Of a DNA stretch of 64,000 nt, positions 21,348-32,802 are shown piece after piece. Made by a program: the position numbers and the translations under genes. How positions within the stretch are numbered: position 1 is the first letter of the stretch; the number at the start of each line of letters is the position of its first letter. This DNA is from Symbiotaphrina buchneri (Eukaryota > Ascomycota > Symbiotaphrinales > Symbiotaphrinaceae), in the NCBI GenBank assembly GCA_001599915.1, contig BCIG01000027.1:428161-492160 (forward strand). Reading direction: 5' to 3'. The notes under the pieces were generated by a model, which was not told where the DNA came from, did not search any database, and saw only the letters and a list, made by a program, of their open reading frames with translations.

Positions 21348-22116
21348 GGACTGCGTATGCATGGGAGTGGGGCGCGGAAGGGTTAGCCCTTTTCTTTTTG
21401 ACGGCTGGGTGGGGCCAGTTGGCGGGCTTGGCGAGGGAGTGAGGTGGTGGCTACATACTGGCTCCTGAGGAAGGGGGTTGATTGCCCGCGTTAGTCTTTT
21501 GGAGGGCTTCTGTTTGATGATGCTAGAGTCGAGCTTGGGCATATGTGATCCTACGTTGGAACTTTGGAAGGTCCAAATGCCTTGTCCAAGTGGGAATTCC
21601 GCAGCTTCAGTTGACTGCCGTGATGCCCAAGTACTCCGATATCTTCCTAGCTCCGATTAATAATGCTACGTACCTTCTGACCGGGGCAGAACAGCACGAT
21701 CAAGCTCCAGCTCCAGCTCGCGAGGAAGCCAGATAAGCCCCAAACTGCAAATTCCCCTCATTAATAATTGCTCAGGGCGCAAGACGGGACGTGGGCGCTG
21801 GGCCGCTAAGCCTGTTCTAGGCAAATCCACTCAATGGCACGAGTTGACGCCATCGACATGGATGGAAACATGCCGTGACAAAGCATCGGTAATCCATCTG
21901 CCGGCATGGTGATAGGCAGTGATTGCAGAAGGGGGGAATGGGATTGTGTGATGCATTATTGGGATGGTCGATGAGGGGTAAGGTATATAGATGTGGCGCA
22001 TCTCCCTCCTTTTTTCTTGCTGCAGCGCATCGCCGTACCGCCTGTTCCATAGAGCTTGAGCATCACCCCACAAATTCGATTGTCTTCATAACACACCACC
22101 ATCCTCCACAGCCAGA
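21348..22116. other. Spacer; promoter of the NmrA-like gene
   Basis: About 770 bp without a supported gene. Short open frames on both strands lack features. The last 200 bp should hold the promoter of the gene starting at 22117. Confidence 0.4.
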
Positions 22117-23145
22117 ATGTCCTCACCATACAAGAACGTCATCGTAATCGGGGTGAGTCCCTCTCCCTCCCCTACGCGTCCAATCCCCCTCCACACTAAC
22201 CCGCCACCAGGCCGGCGGGAACCTCGGCCCGGCCATCGTCAACGCGCTCCTCTCCTCGCGCAACCCCACATTCAGCGTGTCCGCACTCTCCCGCTCCACC
22301 AGCAGCGCAACCTTCCCCTCGGGCGTAACCGTGCACAAAACCGACTACAGCCACGCCTCGCTCGTTTCCGCACTGAAGGGGCAAGACGCGATCGTGAGCA
22401 CGATCGGCGGCGCGGCGCTGGGGCAGCAGAAAGCGATTATTGATGCGGCGATTGAGGCCGGCGTGAAGAAGTTCATCCCGAGTGAGTTTGGCGTTGATAC
22501 GAGTAATCCGAAGGCGATTGAGACGTTGCCCCTGTTTCAGGTTAAGCAGGATGTTAGGGAGTATTTGGATAGTAAGAAGGGGAAGATTGAGTGGACGGGT
22601 ATCGCGACGGGGCCGTTCTTTGATTGGGTATGTCCCGTTTTGCCTGTATCTTGCATCTTCGGATATATTTGCACGCCGGTACTGACCGCACAAACCAGGG
22701 CCTGCAAGTCGGCTTCCTCGGCTTCGACCTCAAATCGCACACCGCCACCATCTGGGACTCGGGCTCACAACCCTTCAGCACGACCACCCTCTCCCAAATC
22801 GGCGCCGCCGTCATCGGCGCACTAACGCACCCCTCCGAGAGCGCCAACAAGTTCCTATTCGTGCAGTCGTTCCGCACGACGCAGAACGAGGTGCTGGCGG
22901 TGCTGGAGAAGGTCTCTGGCACCAAGTGGACGGTGAACAAGACGATGGTGGCGGAGCGCAAGAGGGAAGGTACCGAGAAGTTGCAGAAAGGCGATTTTTC
23001 AGGGGTGGGGGATTTGATTCTGAGTCTGGTGTTTGCGAAGGGCTACGGAGGAGATTTTGAGACGGAGAGGAGTGTGGCGAATGCGCAGTTGGGCTTGGAG
23101 GAGGAGGATTTGCAGGAGGTTGTTAGGAGGGTCTTGGGGAAGTAG
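22117..23145 (+). CDS. NmrA-like / isoflavone reductase-like NAD(P) oxidoreductase
   Basis: Three exons (22117-22152, 22211-22627, 22699-23145) encode 299 residues. The first intron falls inside the nucleotide-binding motif: MSSPYKNVIVIG joins AGGNLGPAIVNALL to give the GxGGxLG-type Rossmann loop. Further landmarks of the NmrA/PCBER family are GQDAIVSTIGG, AAIEAGVKKFIPSEFGVD (with the conserved Lys-Lys-Phe-Ile-Pro-Ser-Glu-Phe-Gly block) and TGIATGPFFDW. The C-terminal half is the variable substrate-binding part. It could be an aromatic-metabolite reductase or a redox-sensing regulator; sequence alone does not separate these. Confidence 0.88.
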
Positions 23146-23327
23146 TAGGACGTCTAGGTATCCTGTCTAGCTGCAGATCAGGTCGAATAACGGACGCCTC
23201 TGGTGCGTTATAACGAAGTTCCTGACGTTCTTCTTTGTATTCACTCCCGGTGGCTCCTGCCTTGGAAGTACTTGCTTGACCTCTTACTCGACTACAAAAT
23301 CATCTTGCACCCGCCAAAACGGCCGGC

Positions 23328-23519
23328 CTAGGCACCGACAACGTCCTCCATCGAAATCCCTTCATACTCGTCCATTTCGGTCTCCAAGCATTTGACCAAA
23401 TCCTTGAGAGCGCCCTCTATTATTGGGCAACTCGGCCCACCCAAACACGTATGCCCTCTCTCGTCCGTCAAGGCGTGTGCTCCTGCATAAGTATCTCGCT
23501 CGCGGACAGGTTCAGGCAC
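23328..23519 (-). pseudogene. C-terminal fragment of a BTB-family paralogue
   Basis: A 63-residue frame whose composition and end match the C-termini of the BTB proteins downstream: a His-rich lead, Cys...CP, then a helix ending in Glu/Asp (HTCLGGPSCPIIEGALKDL, then ETEMDEYEGISMEDV). Compare CPLVITVAALAAQVKERL in the gene at 24459 and CPAHRALEELKRSL in the gene at 49982. Nothing resembling the BTB domain precedes it on the minus strand up to 24000, so it looks like an orphaned tail. Confidence 0.5.
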
Positions 23520-24458
23520 TTGATATCCAGCGAAACCCTACAGTAAGGATGATTCTTCTGATCTAATCGGCAAACTAATCTACCTAGTAAAGGAGGGAGG
23601 CTCGGATCAGTCACAACACCCAGGAAGATCTCCCGAACTTTTATTCACGAAGCCTGTCCAATTCTGTCACAGGTTCATCGTGCAAGATGTGCCTGACTAT
23701 CAGGAACACCAGATGACTGAAGACGGCAATGACTTTACTTCTCTGGACAGGCTTGTGAGCGAGATGAGGAGATGGGCAATCTGATTAGGGAAAGTGAAGG
23801 CTCCGAGCTACTGGCTGCAACAGAGGCGTTCTATATCGTGGTGGTTTTCGGTGCGGAAAATAGCTTATTCCTGGTGTCCCGTCCTTTTCATTGCTGACTA
23901 TTCAAAAAGCCTATCTCCAAACGAGTAACTGTGTCTCTATGCCGAGACAGGAAGGGTCGAGTCGGATAGCTACCGGGGAAAGAAAGTTTGTCTGGCGCTG
24001 TGGCGATGCGCGATGTTCGGACAAAAAGCCCTGTTCCGCGTCGGAACGCTCCTCCGGCTCCGTCTAAGCGACCCAGGATCCTAACGCTGAGAGGTTTAGC
24101 CCGAAGGAAAGAAACGCCCCGGCTCCATGTTTATCAGCCACTACATTTACCGGCGTCCCTTCGTTGCGCTGCGATCCGATCACGGCTGGGTTCCACCATG
24201 TGTTGCCTGGTAAAAGGGTCGACGGAGCAAGCCCACTTGCTCAGATGGGTATAGCTGTGACGGAGGATTCTCTGCAGGTCCGGTGGCTGTGTGTCGTGCG
24301 TTCGGGGATCTCACGGCACGATGCCTGCCTTATATAGGTCGGTCGTCACTTCCCTGTGGCGTCCACGACTGGCACACATAGGCACAAACCTACATCTTTC
24401 GTTGCCTCTTCCTGCTGCAAGCTGTCTTGCAGATTATATTCGGTCACTTCAAAGACAC
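23520..24458. other. Spacer between BTB fragment and first BTB gene
   Basis: No gene recognised in 939 bp. It may contain unrecognisable remains of the 5' part of the minus-strand BTB copy ending at 23328, plus the promoter of the plus-strand gene at 24459. Confidence 0.35.
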
Positions 24459-25590
24459 ATGCAAAGACCGACCACCGGTCTCTTTGATAATATCGATGGC
24501 GCCATGGACGAATCTCCTGGTAAGTCGTGGAGAGGTCAAATTGCTGGGTCCATGACTGACCGTACACGCAGATGCCCGGATCGTTGAAGTCGATCCGGAC
24601 GGCGATGTCTTCCTGGATGTATCCTTCCCCAACCACAAGGATCAGGCATCGGCCCTGATCCGATACTCCGTCTCCTCTAAAGTTTTGAGTCTCGCCTCGC
24701 CTGTCTTCAACGCCTTGTTTCATTCGCCTTTCCGGGAAGGGCTTATCACACAGGGGGGTAACCGAGCGCCAATTCACATGGAGGAGGATATTTCCGAGCC
24801 GGAGGTCATGGGCCTAATGCTGAACCAACTACACTTCCGCCATGCGAAGATGCCACCGCGAGTCGGGGCCTCGACGCTCGGCGAGCTATATACCTTAGTG
24901 GATAAATATGATTGCAAGCCCTCCTTCGATGCGTCCGTGGGAGAATGGCTGGGCCTACTCGACGCAGACATGTTGCACAGTGACCCGGACACTATCGCGG
25001 GCCTGGTCATGAGAGCAATGGAATGGCAGAATACGCTTCATTTCGAGCATTTTACCGACTCTTTCGTCAAACTATCTCAGTATACTGTCCAGCAGCAATG
25101 TGAGGAATGGGCGAAAGATACCAGCGGGGTCAGACTGGTCAAACTAGCGTGTATGTGCTCCCAGTCTAGCCAACTCGGCCCGCCATCTCTCCCTGCGCAC
25201 TTACTCACTGATGTCCCAGACAAAATTCAAAAGCGGAACGCCGAGATCTTCAACAAGATCCAGCGGCTCATTCTCCGCTCCGTCGACGACCTCGGCTACT
25301 ACCGCGACAGCTACGACTCCAACGGGAGCGATAAATGCATGATCCTCTCGCGCTTCGTGTTGATCTATTCCTCGCTGCGGGAGATGTGCCTGCTGCCCAT
25401 CTCCGGTCGGTATAGCTTGCACGATGTGTGGAAACGAGTGGAGGATGTGCAAGGAGACTTGGGAGATCAAGGCCATGCTTGTGAGGCCGGGGATAAGTGC
25501 CCCTTGGTCATTACGGTGGCGGCATTGGCGGCACAGGTGAAGGAGAGATTGACGAGGCGAGAAGATGGGATTAGACTTGAGGAGATATAG
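24459..25590 (+). CDS. BTB/POZ-domain protein, paralogue 1
   Basis: Exons 24459-24519, 24572-25150 and 25220-25590 encode 336 residues; both introns are phase 1. The tiny first exon is followed by the family signature IVEVDPDGDVFLDVSF, then the BTB core YSVSSKVLSLASPVFNALF and FHSPFREG. Next is a conserved segment LGELYTLVDKYDCKPSFDAS ending in a Trp-containing helix, then a helical C-terminal half. The last 40 residues keep HACEAGDKCPL and a basic helix. In fungi such BTB proteins usually act as protein-interaction modules, often cullin-3 adaptors or chromatin-associated proteins; the role of this family is unknown. By analogy with paralogues the start may be the in-frame ATG at 24504 (MDESP). 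Confidence 0.8.
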
Positions 25591-26415
25591 CGTCTTTGCG
25601 TCAGAAAGGCGGTCTATCGCGCAGGATGAGACGTACGAGAGGGATTGCTGCCATATGCGTGGAGACAGCGCAGGCAACTGTATCTCCATTGTTGGGCCGC
25701 CCTCACATTCTTTCTAAAGGAATAAAAAGGAAACTTTTGACGTGAATGACCAGCTCTGTACGCTCGTTTCTGGATCACAGGAATTTTGTAATGTTCTTTA
25801 ATGACACCTTTTGACACCGGCTTCTTTGTATTTTACCTATGCAATATGGGTCCGTTGTGATGGGTTCAGATCTTGACAGCAGCGCGGTTCTTGGCGTCAG
25901 GGTTTCAGGGGCAAGAAAAAGGGGCCCACCACCGATGATATATCAAAGCTGCAATATCAATGACATATTCATGTCAAGACAACATTCACCGCTTGTAAAC
26001 AACTGACCAACGTAATTCACACCAACGTCTCCTGCCTCGAGAACATATTCTCTCTTGACGCGAAAGGATGACCATAATGAGTTGATAGCTCACTTTTGTC
26101 TCTCTTGTAGATTGAGACCTGCTCGGTACTTCAAAGGGATGACTGATATGTGTGGCAGGTCAGGTACTCGTCCAAAGGAGCTCAAGTATCTTTCCATGCT
26201 TAGGTACTGCTGCGCTGGAAATTCACATTGCGGGTCTGACCAGGTGGGAGGCGTGTATAGAGGTACCGATTTCTGTTCCTCCTAGACCCGCACCTCTTCC
26301 GCCCATCCTCCATCTCGTGTCTTCAACGTGCTCTTAGACCACTTCATCTCATCCCCTTTTCTATTGAAATCTCTCACTTGTCACCACCTGCAAACCGCCT
26401 GAATCTCGTCTAACA
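25591..26415. other. Spacer between BTB paralogues 1 and 2
   Basis: 825 bp without a supported gene; promoter of the gene at 26416 lies at its right end. Confidence 0.4.
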
Positions 26416-27553
26416 ATGTCCACGGACGCCGTGACGGCTCAGCCCGGCGAGGATATCGCTGTATCAGTTGCGCCGGAGCAGCCCATTACAGTTCATTTCG
26501 ACCCTGCTGGAGATGCCTCGTTACGACTAAAGGACTCAACTGTCGATCCTCCCCGCAGTTATGTCTACGTAGTGTCATCCACTGTTCTACGTCTGGCATC
26601 CCCAGTTTTTGCTAAGATAATGTTCAAACCTCACCACCGGGAAGGGCCGACTCCTGGGGAGATGAGGTACTTCGAAATGAAGGACGTCAACCCTCATACA
26701 GTCGCCATCCTTCTCAATGTCCTCCACTTTAAGGAGCAGGCAGTGCCGGACACAGTGACCAGGGCGACGCTTGATGATCTAAATGCATTGGCGTTTCAGT
26801 ACCAGTGCAAAGGCACTATGAAGCTTCACGCGGAACGTTGGTTGGGGCATCTTATGAACAACACAGCCTCCGCCGACGACTTGGCTGATCTTCTGCGTCT
26901 GGCATTTTTATTTGATAGCGCAGCCAGGTTTTCGGAGACCAGCCTGAGGTTGCTCAAGGCAGCGAGTCCGGTATGGGCAGAGGATCAGCTTGACACGGTG
27001 ATAGCAGGCAAATCACCGGTAATCAGACTCTGGTGTAAGTTGTCACCGCTAGAGGCAGCGCCTTTTTACTAAAATGAGACTAGATGACTTCCATGTAATG
27101 CATCGGGGGTTTACAGATGGGCTGCATTGGCGAATCGAGGCGACGGCCACATCGCTGCTCTCCCATAAGGAGTCCTACCCGACATCGGATCGGAAATGCA
27201 TACGATGCGAAAGGATTATGCCCAAAGAAGCCAAACAGTGCCACCCATGTGGCGGCAATAGAGAATTCAACTACATCCAATGCAGTACAGCATCCCGTCT
27301 GGAACATTACATCAACAGGGTCGAACAAGCCTCCCTTTACCCCAGGTCAGACGACCACGATGAATGCACCGCGGCAGAAATCAGAGCGAAGGTCACTAAG
27401 ATTTTGACGAGCTGGACACATGCATGTGGTGCACATGATCGTTGCCCTTTGAGGGTTGAGATCCAGGAGCTGGAGAGTGGAATGACCGCGGATATGGATG
27501 CTGCGGTTGGCTTTCAGTTGGAGGACTACGCTGACATGCTGCAAAGCGGGTAG
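26416..27553 (+). CDS. BTB/POZ-domain protein with Cys-pair motif, paralogue 2
   Basis: Exons 26416-27034 and 27084-27553 encode 362 residues. The BTB part is ITVHFDPAGDASLRL, then VVSSTVLRLASPVFAKIMF and ALAFQYQCKGTMKLHAERWL. The first small-exon intron seen in paralogues is absent; the mid-gene phase-1 intron is kept (RLW to YDDFH). The C-terminal exon carries CIRCERIMPKEAKQCHPCGG, a Cx2C...Cx2C arrangement that could bind zinc, also seen in paralogues 3 and 4. The tail HACGAHDRCPLRVEIQELES matches the family C-terminus. The domain call is secure; the biochemical role is unknown. Confidence 0.8.
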
Positions 27554-27969
27554 AGAACTAGGCATGGAGGATGGTATCTGGCACTCAAAAACTGATGGGA
27601 AAATTTGTGGAATAGGATGTCAGTAGCTGGAAGCTTCTTTCCTTGCGGAGCATGCAATCTGCATACTGGATAGATCTCAACGGAGCTAGGGCCTGTGCGG
27701 ATCAACTGGGCTTACGTTTAGATACACTGAGGCTTACGTCGTTGCATTGCCTGAAGTGCACATTACTAGCTATAATGGTCCCCGGCAGTTGTATCAGTCC
27801 ATATAAATCTGAGGGTATCTTGCGGTGCAAAAGGGGACAGGCAGGCGGCTGGAAACAAAGCGATGCTCGCCGAAAACCAGGAAACCTCATCTTGATATTG
27901 CGGGAAATTGCAAGAATATCTTCGAAACTTCTGCTCCTCCATCTGAGCCACACTGGCGAACTTCTAGCC
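27554..27969. other. Spacer between convergent BTB genes
   Basis: 416 bp between the ends of a plus-strand and a minus-strand gene; 3' flanks only, no gene seen. Confidence 0.4.
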
Positions 27970-29192
27970 TTAGGCAGGGAGGTACCTTTCCTTGAAGTCA
28001 TCCAAGAACAGACCCATTATGACCTCGTCACGGTCTTCATGCAGGATCCTCCGAAAGACCTTCTCCAACCTGCGGTAAGCAATCCAGAACGGGCAAGACA
28101 CCTTCCTCCTGCAATTATGGATGCTGCGCGTCACGTTGAGCTCCACAAGACGCTCATATATGGCGCTAAAAGGCGTCTGGTCCCAGCCGTAGAAGAGCAA
28201 GCGGTCTTCTATTGTAGATTGGTTCCACTGCTTGATGCGGGACTGCCGCGTGCAAGGATGTTTGATGTTCAGCGTGTTTATGCAACCGCATCTGGCGCAC
28301 CGCTCGAGTCCGTCCTCCTCTGCGTCCCAGTCTGCCGGCTGGATGGCGTCGCACATGTCGCAGGTCAGCTGCCGCGAAGGGATGGTCACGTCCTGGTAGA
28401 GCACTTCCATCTGGATGCGGCGGACGTGGTTGTAGATAAGGGCAAAAGCTTGCTGGACGGCTTTGTCCAGTTCATCTGCATCTGTTAGCTTGTTCTTCTG
28501 GACACAAGGGGTTCGGGGTTGGGATCGGGATGGGGATCGGGATGGGATCACCTACGCCATATCTGGACATGCAGTCTACTGTCTCCGTTAATCATCATCA
28601 CCTCCACCTGCTCCCTCGCATAGCCGGTGTCCATATTGACGATGAGCCGTTTTGAGAAATGGTAGAACCCTTCTTCATGGTTGAATGCCAAAGAGAGGCC
28701 AAGGAGCGATACCAATCTCTCGACATCCTCCGCTGTGCGGCAGGAGCCATACGCAACTTCTTTGCGGTCTGTAGTGGGCCACTTGACCACAATATGGCGA
28801 TGTAGCCAGGCTGTGCCCCATGGCGCGACAGCAGGACCGCACATGTATTTGTCACACAGATCGGCGAGACCATCGAACAAATCCACATCGATGTTCTTAG
28901 GAATCTGATCGTATCGGGAATGCAGGAGATGGAGTAGAAGCTCCCACGCGCGCGGATCATCCTCCCTCAAGATCACCGTGGGCCGGGCTTCTCGTGCCAA
29001 TGCCAGCCCCTCCTTGAATGGAGACTTGAACATCTTGTCGAAGACTGGAGAGGCTCTGCTTAGTAAACCAGCGGAAACGTGGAATTTGTAACTGCGATGT
29101 ATGACCAGTCCTTGGCGTTGGTAGCCGTTGACTTTGTGGTCGTAGTTGCAATTTCTGGCCTTGCGCAAGGCGCCATATCCCCAGCCTGCCAA
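27970..29192 (-). CDS. BTB/POZ-domain protein with Cys-pair motif, paralogue 3 (5' end uncertain)
   Basis: Exons 29192-28556 and 28481-27970 stay in one frame across a 74-nt phase-1 intron, the family mid-gene position (QIW to HADELDK). The BTB core reads YKFHVSAGLLSRASPVFDKM, then FKSPFKEGLAL and LADLCDKYMCGP. The C-terminal exon has CDMCDAIQ...CARCGCINTLNI (possible zinc site) and a shortened family tail ending KERYLPA. The true start is unclear. In-frame coding potential continues upstream (VDIGTVSAQHKRDLVVLAIE) to a TAG at 29294-29292. A good N-terminus (MVRIKTTNTFMAGML) lies just beyond that stop in the same frame. This is either a nonsense mutation or a missed intron. The intron contains GATCCC/CATCCC short repeats. 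Confidence 0.7.
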
Positions 29193-29877
29193 TATTTTAT
29201 CCTCATCTGTACTGTTGACCCCAGTATGCTCAATGGCCAGAACAACGAGGTCTCTTTTGTGTTGGGCGCTGACCGTCCCTATGTCGACAAACTATTTTGT
29301 GCTGTTGTCTTCCGCCGGTTTGCCGGGAAGCATACCGGCCATAAAGGTGTTTGTCGTCTTGATTCTGACCATGGTCACAAACCAGATGAATATGTTAAGA
29401 AAATGGCGACAAGACGGTGTTGGAAATGTTTATAGTCTATCCCAGGTCGCTGTTATGGTCAGCAAGATACCCTGGTGGATGAAGCTCGCCGGGGAACGAC
29501 AGCCGTCCGATCTTTGTGAACGTACTAAGCTGGTTTTATCCATCATCCCAACATTGTCCATGATGATGATAATGGACTTGTCCTAAGGAAAAAGAGGGAT
29601 GAGATGCCCGATTACTGCAAAGATAGCGCTGGCTATACTGAGGAATCCAGATTACCTTCCGCATCGCGCGACCATTGTGTGTGCGATACTAGCCCAAGTT
29701 TCCATGCCATTAAAGTAGAGATTTCCAGCATTGGCTCAGCCCTTTAGGAAAGAATCCCTCGCCCAATGCTCATGACTGCCTGAGGTCCACCAACTTCCTG
29801 ATCGCTGAAGCGCCGATTTGTGAAGAGCGTCATCATGCCCATGTCTTCCATTCACATCTGCTGCTCTGCACCAGACA

Positions 29878-30055
29878 ATAGCGTAGCAAACAACCCCTCA
29901 GTAAGAATATTAACCATAGCGCGCATGACAGCCCGAACAATCACGAAAAAGAGGGGTAACCCCTCATTTGCTACGCATGTTTGCGGTGCATATGAGTCAT
30001 TTCCAGGGGGTGACACAGCGTAGCAAACACACGCAGAGGGGTAGCAAACATACAC
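29878..30055. repeat. GCGTAGCAAAC inverted-repeat cluster
   Basis: GCGTAGCAAACAACCCCTC at 29880-29898 is mirrored by GAGGGGT...CCCTCATTTGCTACGC ending near 29978. The same word returns in direct orientation near 30018 (GCGTAGCAAAC) and 30041 (GTAGCAAACAT). The first pair could fold into a hairpin of about 100 nt. It may be a small MITE-like or solo terminal-repeat remnant; no clear target duplication was found. Confidence 0.5.
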
Positions 30056-30299
30056 CGCTGTCCTTAAAATGCGGGTTCCCGGCCCAGATTCTGGATTTTT
30101 TTTTTCTCTTTTCTCTCCAGTAACCGCTATCCTCAGCCTTCTTTTGTATATTATATATATATATATATATACATCCAGTCTCAATCTTGCAGTGTTGAGC
30201 GATGCTTCGTAAGTCTTACTTTGTTACCATTCACTCTCTCTTAGGGTACGTCGCTTGAGTGGCATCACTGACTTGACTGAGTGAATCTCCAGTGCAGAC

Positions 30300-30376
30300 A
30301 CAATACTTCCAGACTCTCCAAATATTTTCAGATTCTCCCAATATTTTCAGATTCTCCCAATTTTTTCAGACTCTCA
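30300..30376. repeat. Short tandem repeat (about 19 bp unit)
   Basis: Three to four imperfect copies of CCAATATTTTCAGATTCTC. Read directly from the sequence. Confidence 0.7.
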
Positions 30377-31948
30377 TTGTCCAGGTGCAGCCCCGGCGCT
30401 GGTCCTCGTCCCATCAAGCCTGATCTCACCATGACAAAGATCAAGCAAGAGGTAGGAATTGCCCTTCATTCCCGACGTCTTTCGCTCGCTCATTGGCCAG
30501 GCCCTCTCAGAAGGCGAGTACGATGACGGAAATGCTTGGCCGGACTCGGACCCAGATGATTATGATGAAGAGTCTATGTACTCGGAGGATGAGGATGATC
30601 CTGTGAAGATAAAGGAGGAAAGCTTCGACGCAGCCCGCGTGATTGTAAATCCTGGCACAGCGGAAGAAGCCCTTTACATATTTGATACAGATGATGAGAT
30701 CGATGAAGATAATGCAGAGTTTCAGGACACCAGTCCAGACACCCAACCTTTTCCGGTATGTTGTCTTTTGTCTTTGGCATTGTATCGTACTGGCTAACAT
30801 GGAACAGGGACAACTGGAGCGCGACTGGACAGCCCCTACCCCGTTGGACCTGTTGCTGAGGGAAATTGCACCGAACAAAGGGAGATCAAGAAATGTTTTC
30901 TTTACAGAATCGGTCGACTGGGTCAAGTCCTTGACGGAACGATATGCGAAAGAGACCATAAGTTTCGATGAGTTGCTTAGTCTCCTGCCCACGGACGCCA
31001 ACTGGGTGCGGTTACCCATGAAGCACTTTGAGCGACATCGGGGTAAAGAGTGCCTCTTAACTCTTGGACATTGTCCACAATATGCCGAAGCCGTGGCCGA
31101 GTCGCTCGCTGATGTGTCGCCGGGAGCAGCACGCAGCTTTACGACTGTCATGCTGAGTACGATTGGACGACTCTTTGCGCCAATGCCGGTTATCGACATC
31201 AACCTGCGTAAAGACTGCAGGAAGCAAGCGTCCAAGGCAACAGAGCGCTCCGGATACTTGAAATGTGCGCCCATTACAAGTCTCGGCAGAGAATTCGATC
31301 TCCTGGTAGCGGAAACGATCCTCGAGCTCACAATCGCACGCAAAGAATACAACATCTCTTTCAAACTGTGTCTCACATACTCAGTAAAAGCCAACGACGT
31401 CGCGTTGGGTCTGGGATTGAACCCGGTCAGCTTTCCCTGTCACCTTTCTACGCCTGCGAGATGCAGCTACTTTGCGATACCGCCTCGCTGCTCGCGCTTT
31501 ATTACACGAGAGTGAACGTACCAGTTTTTTGTACATGGGCGCCACGCACGTAGCCGCCGACAATGGCATCCGTGCTTATAACTCCCTTGCTTATGACAGA
31601 AAGCCGCTCAGAGTGTATCGTCCCATGCATGAGAAGGTCAACTGAGCAATATTCTCTCGTGCTGAAGCCAACGTCGTGACCGCGGAGCTTGAGTCTACCG
31701 AGTCTGCAATCCTCAACAAGATCAAGAGCGACGTGAGCCAGTCCACTTTCGCTTTGGAAAAATACTCTTTGTCCTTCCAACGAGTTGAGGTAGCTCGTGC
31801 TGGAAAAGAAGTCTTGATGATGGGCTATCCAGTCCCAGAGAATGAGCGAAACGACGACGCGATCCTAGACGCAATGGATGGTCCAGAAGGCGGTGAAACG
31901 ATCATCGGCCACGACCGTCCAGACATTGTCGACGTGAAGCGCGAGGAT

Positions 31949-32292
31949 CCGGTCGACATGTGGGTGGAAATACGTAAATTCCTTTGACAAGTTTCAAGAG
32001 AAAGATGAACAGGGGAAACTTCATCGAATACAGTCAATGGTCTGATGAAGACAAGAGGAAGTTCAAGCTCGCCCAGCAGTACACGGCAGATGATCTGGTC
32101 AAGAAAGCGACATTTCTAGCCCGGTTGACATGTGGGTAGAAATCCGTAAATTCCTTGACAAGTTTCAAGAGAAAGACGCCCGGGGAAACTTCATCGAGTA
32201 CAACTGGTGGTCTGATGAAGACAAGAGGAAGTTCAAGCTCGCCCAGCAGTACATGGCAGATGATCTGATCGAGAAAGCGACATTCCTGGCCA
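31949..32292 (+). repeat. 172-bp tandem duplication inside the helicase remnant
   Basis: Copy 1 (31949-32120) and copy 2 (32121-32292) are near identical. Both start CCGGT.GACATGTGGGT.GAAAT and run to AAGCGACATT.CT.GCC. Copy 1 has one additional T near 31982 that shifts its frame; copy 2 stays open. Confidence 0.88.
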
Positions 32293-32452
32293 CAACGACG
32301 AACAATGCCGGCGCTTCTGTGGTTGCGAAAACTTTGCAGAGAATGCGGACCGATTTATCGCCATGCTGGACGAAGCTCAGAGCGATCGGCCAACGGAGAC
32401 ATACGTATTCCTCGGAAAGCTTAGGAACGCGGGGAAATGCGAAGGCATTTGG

Positions 32453-32802
32453 GTGATGGAGACGAAACACAGCTCGGAACACTGGGCTTTCAGCCCAAGC
32501 ACAACCTCCGGTCAACGAGTTCGCGCCACAACTGACGATGTCGAAGTTCGCATGATTCCGGATGTCACAATGGAAGACGCATGTGCTCCTTGAGCAGAAT
32601 AGGATGCACCCAAGCATTGCCCTCATTCTTGGATGATGGGAGACGAAACACAGCTGGGAACGACTGTGCTTTCAGCGCAAGCCCGACCTGCAGTCAACGA
32701 GTTCGCACAACAGCTGATGATGTCGGAGTTCGCACGATTTTGGATGTCGCAATGGAAAACGCACATGCTCTTTACAAATTAGGATGCACCCAAGCATTGC
32801 GG
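32453..32802 (+). repeat. About 180-bp tandem duplication inside the helicase remnant
   Basis: AGACGAAACACAGCT.GGAAC occurs at 32460 and again at 32641. Both copies end with AGGATGCACCCAAGCATTGC (32601 and 32781). The copies differ by many substitutions, so this duplication is older than the 172-bp one. Confidence 0.85.

Larger units (their letters stand above)
29400..30430. other. Spacer with inverted repeat, AT run and short tandem repeats
   Basis: No gene seen. It contains the GCGTAGCAAAC inverted-repeat cluster (29878-30055), a TA dinucleotide run (about 30147-30172) and three tandem copies of AATATTTTCAGATTCTCCC-like units (about 30300-30376) shortly before the helicase-like start codon. 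Confidence 0.45.

Noticed and set aside
22196-22693. 165-residue minus-strand frame across the NmrA-like gene
   Set aside because: Antisense shadow of a well-supported coding region with correct introns.
13970-23145. Grouping SDR, sugar transporter, aquaporin and NmrA-like reductase as a biosynthetic gene cluster
   Set aside because: No PKS, NRPS, terpene synthase or other core enzyme is present, and the genes are separated by long spacers and tRNAs.
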